Assembly (NCBI RefSeq): GCF_900100295.1
Contig: NZ_FNEV01000003.1
Location: 206,849-270,848 of the forward strand
DNA length: 64,000 nt
Reading direction: 5' to 3'
Source: Salimicrobium halophilum
GTDB lineage: Bacteria > Bacillota > Bacilli > Bacillales > Halobacillaceae
Positions within the stretch are counted from its first letter, which is position 1. Every line of letters begins with the position of its first letter. Position numbers and translations under genes: made by a program. The notes beneath the pieces were generated by a model. That model made no database searches. It worked only from the letters and a program-made list of their open reading frames with translations, and had not been told where the DNA came from. This document shows positions 45,535 to 52,815 of this stretch, one piece after another.

Positions 45535-45665
45535 TGGTATACTGAGTTTTGCGATGAGCTGATTTGCATAAGACGAGATTGACGCGCCTTTTGGCAAAGC
45601 ACTATGTGGAGTGCTGTCTCTCGCGGCAAATATACGAAGACGTCCTTTCGAGGGCGTCTTTCTTT
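45535..45665 (+). ncRNA. candidate small RNA (~115 nt) with own promoter and terminator
   Basis: An extended -10 element TGGTATACT (45535-45543) puts a start near 45550. The transcript would contain nested pairings: TTTGC/GCAAA outermost, CGAGA/TCTCG inside, a GCC-tttt-GGC hairpin and AGCACT-atgtgg-AGTGCT, followed by a terminator AAGACGTCC/GGGCGTCTT (45637-45660) with TCTTT. No open frame of note. I do not recognise a known RNA family. The terminator may also serve the RraA gene. Confidence 0.5.
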
Positions 45666-45727
45666 ATGCTCAATGATTGATCCTTTGAAAATATTGCTCT
45701 TTTGATCCATTAAATTTGAAAATTCCC

Positions 45728-45825
45728 TGCTGAACGGTTCATTTCTCTTATATTGAACCGTTCAAGGCTCGACACAGTGTGACGAGTGGGTGGTAAATAA
45801 ATTTGCGGTACGTTCAGGAGTGAAT
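45728..45825. repeat. modular intergenic repeat, copy E (single module)
   Basis: TGAACGGTTCA (45731-45741) and TGAACCGTTCA (45754-45764) form a perfect 11-base-pair hairpin. GACGAGTGGGTGGTAAATA and TTTGCGGTACGTTCAGG follow, as in the other copies. The rest of the 45666-46016 gap holds only the protease promoter region. Confidence 0.8.
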
Positions 45826-46016
45826 AGGTCTGCTGAGTGGGGCGTAAACTTTCATTCCCATCCCACTGAAGGGACTATCTTCTCATTGGGAAAATCGCTC
45901 GCAAAATCCCGGTTAATCACGCTTTTTCCTCCTTTGTTTCCCAACCCCTGATATGCAGGTATTCGACAAAAATTTAAGAATACATAGAGTATATCTTTTA
46001 AAGGAGGAATAGCATT

Positions 46017-47210
46017 ATGAAATTCAAAAGACTTGCCACTCTGTCCCTTGCAGCCACGTTAGCCGTCGTTCCCGTTTCCGGACAAGCCTTTGCTTCCACT
46101 CAAAGCGATGATGCAAACAAGATCGAGGTCCAGCAGAAAGATGTCGCTAAACCCCAAAAGGGTGAAGTCGTCGTCACTATGAAACCTGGAAAAGCGTTAT
46201 CGGACAATGCCATGAAGAACATGGGAGCCAAAGTTGTCGATGACCACAGTGACGTCGTCGATACCAAACTGAAAGTACTCGAAGTCGGAAATGTTGATGC
46301 CGTTCTGAAAGCGTTGAACCGGAATCCGAATGTAGAGTATGCCGAACCTAACTACACATTCGAGGCTACAGCTACTCCGAATGATCCGCTGTACAGCAAT
46401 CAGTATGGTCCTCAAAACACAAGCACACCTTTAGCCTGGGAAACGACAATAGGGTCCAGCTCCCAGGAGATTGCGGTCATTGACTCAGGCGTCGATTATG
46501 ATCACCCTGATCTCGATGATAAAACGATCCTCGGCTATGACTTCGCGCAGAACGATTACAATCCAGACGACCGTAATGGGCACGGTACCCACGTTGCAGG
46601 AACAGCTGCTGCCGAAACGGACAACGCGACAGGCGTAGCAGGAATGGCGCCGAATACGAGTATTCTGGCAGTAAGAGCATTAGGTGCAAACGGAAGCGGT
46701 TCGTTGAACGATATCGCTGATGCCATCCGTTACTCCGCTGATTCGGGAGCTGAAGTCATCAACCTCTCCCTCGGATGTAACTGTGATACACAGACGCTTG
46801 AAGACGCTGTAGATTACGCATGGAACAGTGGTTCTGTTGTCGTTGCCGCTGCCGGGAATGACGGAGTATCCACCACGTTCGAACCGGCTTCTTATGAGAA
46901 TGCCATTGCCGTCGGTGCAGTCGATTCCAATAATAACATCGCCTCCTTCTCCAACTATGGGTCCTGGGTAGATGTTACAGCACCAGGGGTGAATATCGTC
47001 TCTACCGTACTTAGAGGAAACTACGATAGTTATTCCGGCACATCCATGGCCTCCCCTCACGTAGCAGGCCTTGCAGGATTGCTCGCGTCCCAGGGGCGCA
47101 GCAACACAGAGATTCGTACAGCTATCGAGCAGACTGCCGATCCGATCTACGGCACGGGCTACTACTTTGAGCACGGGTTGATCAATTCTTATGATGCCGT
47201 AACTTACTAA
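46017..47210 (+). CDS. secreted subtilisin-like serine protease (S8)
   Basis: Signal peptide MKFKRLATLSLAATLAVVPVSGQAFA, an inhibitor-type propeptide to about residue 120 (EVVVTMKPGKA...VEYAEPNYTFE) and a ~275-residue catalytic domain. Catalytic triad: IAVIDSGVDYDHPDL (Asp), NGHGTHVAGTAAA (His), YSGTSMASPHVAGLAG (Ser); oxyanion AAAGNDG. Two adjacent cysteines sit in NLSLGCNCDTQ. Resembles thermitase/alkaline proteases. Strong AAAGGAGG site. It converges on the peptide-regulator pair, an arrangement like NprR controlling its protease. Confidence 0.95.
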   Translation: MKFKRLATLSLAATLAVVPVSGQAFASTQSDDANKIEVQQKDVAKPQKGEVVVTMKPGKALSDNAMKNMGAKVVDDHSDVVDTKLKVLEVGNVDAVLKALNRNPNVEYAEPNYTFEATATPNDPLYSNQYGPQNTSTPLAWETTIGSSSQEIAVIDSGVDYDHPDLDDKTILGYDFAQNDYNPDDRNGHGTHVAGTAAAETDNATGVAGMAPNTSILAVRALGANGSGSLNDIADAIRYSADSGAEVINLSLGCNCDTQTLEDAVDYAWNSGSVVVAAAGNDGVSTTFEPASYENAIAVGAVDSNNNIASFSNYGSWVDVTAPGVNIVSTVLRGNYDSYSGTSMASPHVAGLAGLLASQGRSNTEIRTAIEQTADPIYGTGYYFEHGLINSYDAVTY

Positions 47211-47227
47211 TACCATAAACGAAACAA

Positions 47228-47260
47228 GCCCCTGGCAAGTTACATCCGCCAGGGGCTTTT
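47228..47260 (+). terminator. terminator between protease and peptide genes
   Basis: GCCCCTGGC pairs perfectly with GCCAGGGGC, followed by TTTTC. It lies between convergent genes. Confidence 0.88.
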
Positions 47261-47312
47261 CTTATGAAAAGAGGTGGCGCCTGAATCACAGGCCCCACCT
47301 TTCGTTTCTACA

Positions 47313-47471
47313 TTAAATTTGAACGGAAGGAGCTGGATGGTCTTCTTCACCTGCATAATTCTGTACAGAAGGCGCAGGGTGATCTCCTTCTCCGGCAATG
47401 GCTGAACCGACCGGACCGATGGACCCAATGACAGAAAGAGCTACGACAGTTACAAGCAAGAATTTTTTCAT
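47313..47471 (-). CDS. 52-residue secreted signal-peptide precursor (pheromone-like) with duplicated unit
   Basis: The frame starts at ATG 47471, overlapping the stop of the HTH-TPR regulator (ATGA), with AGGAGG 9 bases upstream. Residues 1-26 form a signal peptide (MKKFLLVTVVALSVIGS...SAIA). The exported part is only 26 residues and holds two near copies of one unit: GEGDHPAPSVQ, linker NYA, GEEDHPAPSVQ, final I. Size, export signal, overlap and C-terminal repeat match the peptide partners of RRNPP regulators such as PapR and NprX. The active form is probably a short piece containing HPAPSVQ. Function inferred. Confidence 0.8.
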   Translation of the reverse strand: MKKFLLVTVVALSVIGSIGPVGSAIAGEGDHPAPSVQNYAGEEDHPAPSVQI

Positions 47472-48754
47472 AAAATGATTCCTCCTAAATGATGATTATT
47501 TTTAATAGTACGAAGAGATACTTCGTAATAGTGGTTCGCTTTTTTATATTTGTACAGCTTCTTGAAATGCTGCCCTAAAATGTAGGCGTACTTGACGATG
47601 TAATCCACATGTTTCTTTTCCTCGAAATAAGGAAGAGCTCCCTCTTCGATAAAAGATGCCAATTCGTTGTCGCGAGAATCATCAACCAGATAATCATAGA
47701 TGTAAAAATGATAATAATACTCCCGCGAATGTTTGTGATGATGCTGCTTCATGAGGGAAATACCTTCTTCGATCCACGTTTCACAGTCTGCCATATAGCC
47801 TGCATTATAATGCTCGATGACGATACATAGAATCGTGTTCAACGTGTAGTTCACATTTGTGTTCGTCTGTTTCTTGTATTCTATACTGGCAATATAGTAG
47901 TCCAGCGCCTTCTGGTAGTCATTCTGGATCGAGTACAGGTATCCTAAGTTATGGCTTACGAGACCTTTGATGTATGTATTGTTAAGCAGGTGGGCTAATT
48001 TGTCCGCAAGCAAAAAGCTTTCTTCCGTCTTTTCATACTCGTGGATTCTTTCATAGGAAATTCCAAGTAGAATGTGGCATTCCGCTGCTCTCTCATACTG
48101 ATACTTAGCGTTATAGTACTCCAGGGCTTTGTTCGTATAAAAGATGCAGTTCGTCGTCTTTCTTAATCTACTATTGATGAGGCCCATGAAATAACAGAGA
48201 TCAGCAAGGTCCCATTCTTCCACTAGAAGGGTTGGCAGGGCTGCCTCGGCTTTTTTTACATTTGTAAGAGCGCTTTGAAAATCCTGGATGGTGTAATCAT
48301 AAAGAGCTTTGAACCGGTGATAGTAAAAGAAGTTACGCACATTCAATGTGTCTTCATAGTCAGCTATCCCTTCCATAACTTCTTCAGCTTTTTCAACGTG
48401 GTTCACCATTAGATAATACTTGATCTTGAAGATCTCAAACCTCACATATTCCTCAATATCATGCTCTGAAATAACACCGGAGAGCTCTTCGAACATGGTA
48501 TCCGCCTGATCTGATTCTTTGTGTACCACCACCTTATACCATTCATCCAAATCATCCATGGTACTTGAATCAAGGTTCTGCGGGGCAGGTGTATCAAGCT
48601 TTTCAAATAGTAAGGAAATCACCTCTTTATCAGGGATGTTGTCATTATTCTCGATCTTAGATAGGTACGAAACGGAAATGATTCCGTCCGCAAGCTCGGC
48701 CAACGTCATGTTCTTCTTCTTTCTGACAAAGCGAAGTTTCGTTCCCAGGTCCAT
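47468..48754 (-). CDS. RRNPP-type HTH-TPR peptide-responsive regulator
   Basis: ATG 48754 (MDLGTKLRFVRKKKNMTLAELADGIISVSYLSKIENN) has GGAG 9 bases upstream; an in-frame TTG at 48769 is less likely. Residues 1-65 are an XRE helix-turn-helix. The remaining ~360 residues are TPR repeats (AAECHILLGISYERIHEYEKTEESFLLADKLAHLL; GLVSHNLGYLYSIQNDYQKALDYYIASIEYKKQ), as in PlcR, NprR and related regulators that bind exported and re-imported peptides. Translational coupling to the peptide gene supports this. Likely targets include the neighbouring protease. Confidence 0.88.
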   Translation of the reverse strand: MDLGTKLRFVRKKKNMTLAELADGIISVSYLSKIENNDNIPDKEVISLLFEKLDTPAPQNLDSSTMDDLDEWYKVVVHKESDQADTMFEELSGVISEHDIEEYVRFEIFKIKYYLMVNHVEKAEEVMEGIADYEDTLNVRNFFYYHRFKALYDYTIQDFQSALTNVKKAEAALPTLLVEEWDLADLCYFMGLINSRLRKTTNCIFYTNKALEYYNAKYQYERAAECHILLGISYERIHEYEKTEESFLLADKLAHLLNNTYIKGLVSHNLGYLYSIQNDYQKALDYYIASIEYKKQTNTNVNYTLNTILCIVIEHYNAGYMADCETWIEEGISLMKQHHHKHSREYYYHFYIYDYLVDDSRDNELASFIEEGALPYFEEKKHVDYIVKYAYILGQHFKKLYKYKKANHYYEVSLRTIKNNHHLGGIIL

Positions 48755-48898
48755 ATCCCACATCTCCAATCAAGCTACCTTATAGATATCTTACCTTTCA
48801 TAGGTATGTTTTACAATAGTTGGATGATTCTCCTTTATTCCATTATTGCGAAAAAATGAAAAATTCAATAGTTTTAAGACCTTATACCCGGAAATATA

Positions 48899-48945
48899 TT
48901 CACTATTATAATAAACTATGGTATATTTTAATTAACGTTCATTAA
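48899..48945 (+). promoter_or_regulatory. TetR gene promoter with palindromic operator
   Basis: TTCACT (48899-48904), 17-base spacer, TATATT (48922-48927). The operator TTAATTAACGTTCATTAA (48928-48945) is palindromic but for one pair and covers the expected start, typical of TetR self-repression. Confidence 0.65.
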
Positions 48946-48983
48946 GTAACAGGAAATAGTACTTATGCTAAAGGGGAATTACT

Positions 48984-49568
48984 TTGTCGAGGAAATCAGA
49001 GATTATCGAAGAAGCGTTGCTGCTTTACGCTGAAAAAGGCTATGAGGGCATGACGCTGAAAGAGATTGCGAAGCGGGTCGGCGTAACGGCTCCTGCTGTC
49101 TATGCCTTCTTCAAAAACAAAGAAGACTTATTCGTACACATGTGCAAAGGGTTCCTTGGAACGCACTTCCAAATTGCGTTCGACCATACCCAACAATTGA
49201 CTAAGCAGACTGCTGAAGAGAAACTGGAATCGATTGTCCGCGAGATTTTCGTCTTTCAGATTTCCAAACCTATGGAAATCAAAGTATTCCTTCGCCTGGT
49301 TCTTTTTCCACCGGATGTCGTAGAGAACGATGTCATGGATGAATTTCATAACCTTGAGAACAAAGAGATGGAAATCTTCGAGCACATTTTCAGGGATGCT
49401 ATCAGCAACCGGGAGATTCGTAATGGGGATCCCAAGGTCTATGCAGAATCCTTTATTCTATTTATGGACGGGCTGTTCTGGCAGATGCAACGAATGGAAG
49501 AGGATGCTTTCTGGGAACGGTTCGACAGGCAGTGGAGGAACTTCTGGCACAATTTGAAAGATCAATAA
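48984..49568 (+). CDS. TetR-family transcriptional regulator
   Basis: 194 residues, TTG start behind AAAGGGGAA. N-terminal helix-turn-helix IIEEALLLYAEKGYEGMTLKEIAKRVGVTAPAVYAFFKNKEDLFVHM; a helical ligand domain follows. Divergent from the RRNPP regulator and upstream of the SinI-like gene. The same operator motif occurs before both, so it probably represses the antirepressor gene until a ligand binds. Confidence 0.92.
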   Translation: MSRKSEIIEEALLLYAEKGYEGMTLKEIAKRVGVTAPAVYAFFKNKEDLFVHMCKGFLGTHFQIAFDHTQQLTKQTAEEKLESIVREIFVFQISKPMEIKVFLRLVLFPPDVVENDVMDEFHNLENKEMEIFEHIFRDAISNREIRNGDPKVYAESFILFMDGLFWQMQRMEEDAFWERFDRQWRNFWHNLKDQ

Positions 49569-49571
49569 TTA

Positions 49572-49595
49572 AGCGATCGCACGGATCGCTTTTTT
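49572..49595 (+). terminator. terminator of the TetR gene
   Basis: AGCGATC pairs with GATCGCT across 5 bases, then TTTTT. Confidence 0.8.
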
Positions 49596-49606
49596 ATAGA
49601 TTACCA

Positions 49607-49626
49607 CTTAATTAACGTTAAGTAAC
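49607..49626. promoter_or_regulatory. second TetR-type operator before the SinI-like gene
   Basis: CTTAATTAACGTTAAGTAAC shares AATTAACGTT and AAGTAAC with the site at 48928 (four bases shorter in the middle). A reverse half copy (GTAACTTAATGAC) follows at about 49664-49676. Located about 90-110 bases before the SinI-like start. Confidence 0.6.
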
Positions 49627-49714
49627 ATCATTGAAGGAGGTGTTTTTCTTTCTTAGTTCGTCCGTAACTTAATGACCAATCGCTTACTAGGGAGAGTAAG
49701 GAGATGACTCCAAC

Positions 49715-49831
49715 ATGGAAACCCTTGACCAGGAGTGGGTAGAATTGTTGCAGGAAGCGAAAGACTTGGGGATGTCGATCGAAGAAGTGAAACAGTTTCT
49801 TGAGGGAGATAGAAGTAAATCGAAGAGATAG
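49715..49831 (+). CDS. SinI-like antirepressor (38 residues)
   Basis: METLDQEWVELLQEAKDLGMSIEEVKQFLEGDRSKSKR closely matches the Sin dimerisation domain: the LDQEWVEL...EAK...ISxEE pattern recalls the core of Bacillus SinI. SinI binds and removes the repressor SinR from biofilm promoters. Here the protein is almost only that domain and no sinR is adjacent. Start ATG 49715 with AAGGAG 11 bases upstream; an in-frame stop lies just before. SinR-type boxes at the exopolysaccharide promoters supply its plausible target. Confidence 0.85.
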   Translation: METLDQEWVELLQEAKDLGMSIEEVKQFLEGDRSKSKR

Positions 49832-49872
49832 CATTTCTATCTAATCAAACCATAACTTTAATGTCTAATTAG

Positions 49873-49905
49873 AGCACCGGATAATTTTCGGTGCTTTATT
49901 GTTTT
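49873..49905 (+). terminator. terminator of the SinI-like gene
   Basis: AGCACCG pairs with CGGTGCT across 9 bases, then TTATTGTTTTT. Confidence 0.82.
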
Positions 49906-49995
49906 TCTCCCCCTTTCTGATTCAAGAGAAAATCAATGGATCATCCACAGGTATCAAACCCTCCATTCCATCCTTTTGTTTACCCAACCATCTCA

Positions 49996-50215
49996 GAAGA
50001 TTCAGGTTTTCCGGCTTTGTTTCGAGCTTTGCTGGACATTCGCACCAGCGTATTTCACGTGAGTGACCCGTTTTTTCCGTACCACGCCGTTCACAAGCCG
50101 TCCCAGAATATGAGTGGGTAGCAAACGCATTTGCGGGACACTCCGAACAGGAACACCTTCCACGAACGGCGCCAAAATGTATTCCAAGACCTGCACCTTC
50201 CAGGTCAACAAAATT
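49996..50215. repeat. modular intergenic repeat, copy F
   Basis: Occupies most of the 49906-50240 gap, where no gene is supported. Order: AGATTCAGGTTTTCCGGC, CGAGCTTTGCTGGACATTCG, GTGAGTGACCCG, CGTACCACGCCGTTCAC, ATGAGTGGGTAGCAAACG, ATTTGCGGGACACTC, CGAACGGCGCC, AAATGTATTC. The hairpin is replaced by GACCTG/CAGGTC and the copy stops there. Confidence 0.82.
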
Positions 50216-50240
50216 TGACAATTCATACCCCAAAGAACCA

Positions 50241-50268
50241 TTGACCATCACCCATTCAGTGCTAAAAT
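50241..50268 (+). promoter_or_regulatory. promoter of the two-component system
   Basis: TTGACC (50241-50246), 16-base spacer, TAAAAT (50263-50268), 29 bases before the kinase start. Confidence 0.6.
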
Positions 50269-50297
50269 AGCAAATAAAGCGCTAACAAGGAGCAACT

Positions 50298-51893
50298 ATG
50301 AAACGACTATTGGACGTCTCATTACAAAAAAAGATACTAGGCCTCGTCACCTTCCTTCTCATCCTTGTCCTCGGCCTCATCACCACCTTGATTACATACA
50401 TGGACACGAACGAAGAGGTGGAAAACGCAGAGAACCTAGCTCAACAGACGGCGACGACCCTTTCCTATCTGCCGGTGGTCCAGGATAAACTGAGTGGCGC
50501 TTCCCCTGAAACGAACCTGAACGTCATCGCTGAAAGGTTCAGGGAAGAAGTTGACGCCAGTGGCATCAAGATCATCAACCGGGATGGAGAGCTTCTGGGA
50601 TATGCCGGAAACAATGATTCCCTTTCCATCGACACGTCCAACTATTACAAAGCCCTCGTCTTCGGCAGTACCTACCTGACTCATCCTGGTACAGGAGCAG
50701 ATACGGTTCTTCAAGCCATTACGCCCATCAAGGTCGACTACGAGTCTCATATGAAAATTGAAGGAGCCGTAGCCGTCGAATTCCGGATGCAGACCATTCA
50801 GCAGGACATCCGCGCAGACATTCGACGCATTACCTACATAGCTTTATCTGTTCTGGTCATCGGCTTCATCGGCAGTATGCTGCTCTCAAGAAGTATCAGA
50901 AAGGATACTCTCGGGCTCGAACCATCAGAAATCGCTGCCTTGTTCCGTGAGAGGAATGCCGTTCTCGATTCCGTCAAAGAAGGCCTCATCGCCTTCGATC
51001 AAGGACATAAGGTCACGATGTTGAACGCCAGTGCCAGGGACCTTCTAGATATAAAGGGGGATACAGAAGCAGAAACGCTTGAGGATGTGATCGCTTCACC
51101 TAAGATGCGAAAGCTCGTCTACTCGCGGGAAGGAATCAGGAACAGAGAGCTCGAGTACAAAGACAAGACGCTCATCATCAACAGTAGTCCGATTTTCGAG
51201 GACACCATCCGAACAGGTACCGTCGTGAGTCTAAGAGATAAGACGGAAATCAAAAAGATGGTCGATGCCTTATCCGAAGTCCAGCAGTATTCCGAAGACT
51301 TACGTGCTCAGGCACACGAGTATACGAGTAAATTGTATGTACTGCTCGGGCTCATCCAGCTCGGGAAATATGATGAAGCGGTGGATCTGATTCAGGAAGA
51401 AGCAAAAACGCAGCGTCAGGTATCCGATCTCTTCTTCAAAGATATTCTCGATGAAAAAGTGCAGGCCATTCTACTCGGAAAGCTCGCTAAAGCCTCCGAA
51501 AAGAAAATCACTTTCACCATCGAAGACGGAAGCTCCCTCCAACAATTACCGGAGCAGATATCCCTTTCTCCCCTGGTCGTCGTCCTCGGTAATGTCATCA
51601 ATAATGCTTTCGAAGCCGTCACCGATCAGGACGAGAAAGAGGTCACGCTCTCTGTTACGGATTTCGGGAACGATATCATCTTCGAAATCACCGATAATGG
51701 TCCGGGAATGGATCAGTCTGAAATCGATAGAATGTTCAATCGTGGCACCTCTTCTAAAGGGAAACACCGTGGTTATGGGCTCGCGAATGCCCAGGAGGAA
51801 CTCGAAGAAATGAAGGGTTTCATGGAAGTGATGAGCTATCCGGGGGAAGGAACGACTTTCACCATCATCATTCCAAAAAATGAACCGCTCTGA
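50298..51893 (+). CDS. CitA/DcuS-type sensor histidine kinase
   Basis: 531 residues. Membrane helices ~13-35 and ~178-196 enclose an extracellular PAS-like sensor for di/tricarboxylates. A cytoplasmic PAS domain follows (AVLDSVKEGLIAFDQGHKVTMLNASARDLL). The phosphoacceptor histidine lies in RAQAHEYTSKLYVLLGLIQLG (~340) and the ATPase has NVINNAFEAV, DNGPGM and GYGLAN boxes. Sits directly before its response regulator and the tricarboxylate transporter genes, so it probably senses citrate or tricarballylate. Confidence 0.93.
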   Translation: MKRLLDVSLQKKILGLVTFLLILVLGLITTLITYMDTNEEVENAENLAQQTATTLSYLPVVQDKLSGASPETNLNVIAERFREEVDASGIKIINRDGELLGYAGNNDSLSIDTSNYYKALVFGSTYLTHPGTGADTVLQAITPIKVDYESHMKIEGAVAVEFRMQTIQQDIRADIRRITYIALSVLVIGFIGSMLLSRSIRKDTLGLEPSEIAALFRERNAVLDSVKEGLIAFDQGHKVTMLNASARDLLDIKGDTEAETLEDVIASPKMRKLVYSREGIRNRELEYKDKTLIINSSPIFEDTIRTGTVVSLRDKTEIKKMVDALSEVQQYSEDLRAQAHEYTSKLYVLLGLIQLGKYDEAVDLIQEEAKTQRQVSDLFFKDILDEKVQAILLGKLAKASEKKITFTIEDGSSLQQLPEQISLSPLVVVLGNVINNAFEAVTDQDEKEVTLSVTDFGNDIIFEITDNGPGMDQSEIDRMFNRGTSSKGKHRGYGLANAQEELEEMKGFMEVMSYPGEGTTFTIIIPKNEPL

Positions 51894-51929
51894 GACGAAG
51901 CTTCACGCAATCAACGAAGGAGGAATTCC

Positions 51930-52601
51930 ATGTATCACGTACTTATCGCAGAAGATGATTTCCGCGTGGCGGGCATCCATGAAGAATATCTGAAGCAGAT
52001 TCCCGAGATGAGTCTTGCCGCCAAAGCTCTGAATGCCAAGGAGGTGATGGAAGCACTCGCCACACACCACATCGATTTATTACTGCTCGACGTCTATATG
52101 CCGGATGAGCTCGGAACCGGTCTACTACACCGTATCAGGGAAGAGCATCCGAATGTCGACATCATCATGATCACTGCGGCCACGGACAAGGCCTTCCTCG
52201 AGAAAGCGATCCGCTATGGCGTTCAGGACTACCTGATCAAACCGGTCACTTTAGATAACTTCCGAACATCCATGGATAAATACAAGCAGAAAAAAGAAAC
52301 CCTGCACAGAACCGACGAGGTGAACGAAGAAGTCCTGAAAAAAATGTTCGGCACCTCTCCGCAACCGGAAGAAATACCTGACTTACCCACCGGCATCGAT
52401 GCCGGTACGCTTAAGAAAGTGCAGCAGACCCTCGCTTCCAAAGAAGAAGGAATCACCGCTGATGAAACCGGAAAAGAATTGGGCGCCTCCCGCACGACAG
52501 CACGACGCTACCTGGAATACCTCGTAGGTGAAAACGAAGCCTATTCGGAACAAGTATACGGAATCGTCGGCCGTCCGGAACGCCGGTATTTCCCTTTATG
52601 A
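51930..52601 (+). CDS. CitB/DcuR-type response regulator
   Basis: 223 residues. Receiver domain with acidic pocket (VLIAEDDFRV), phospho-aspartate in LLLLDVYMPDELGT (~53), threonine in MITAATD and lysine in YLIKPVTL. The C-terminal helix-turn-helix (ITADETGKELGASRTTARRYLEYLV) is typical of the CitT/MalR group. Follows the kinase by 36 bases. Confidence 0.93.
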   Translation: MYHVLIAEDDFRVAGIHEEYLKQIPEMSLAAKALNAKEVMEALATHHIDLLLLDVYMPDELGTGLLHRIREEHPNVDIIMITAATDKAFLEKAIRYGVQDYLIKPVTLDNFRTSMDKYKQKKETLHRTDEVNEEVLKKMFGTSPQPEEIPDLPTGIDAGTLKKVQQTLASKEEGITADETGKELGASRTTARRYLEYLVGENEAYSEQVYGIVGRPERRYFPL

Positions 52602-52709
52602 CAACTATCACTGGCAGCGTGACTCTCTTTCGCGCTGCTTCTCCTATGTCCAGAACTCCCGTGAACAAAATGAACAAAATACCCATAATGAACAGTAAAC
52701 ACATTATTT

Positions 52710-52747
52710 TGAAAACGTTTACATGAATAATCACTCACCTGTATAGT
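52710..52747 (+). promoter_or_regulatory. tct promoter with overlapping cre box
   Basis: TGAAAACGTTTACA (52710-52723) is a perfect CcpA box. It overlaps the -35 TTTACA (52718-52723); 18-base spacer, then -10 TATAGT (52742-52747). CcpA bound here would block transcription of the transporter genes. Confidence 0.75.
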
Positions 52748-52815
52748 GAACGTAACTTCAAAGCAGAAGTCGACTTTGCTGAAGCGAGAATTCCATCAAA
52801 CGAAGGAGTGTATGT

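Noticed and set aside
45550-45665. Known riboswitch upstream of the protease
   Set aside because: Compared from memory with GEMM, purine, TPP, fluoride and other classes without a match; it ends in a terminator about 350 bases before the protease.
4150-50215. CRISPR array interpretation of the repeats
   Set aside because: No short regular repeats with equal unique spacers and no cas genes; blocks are ordered and long.
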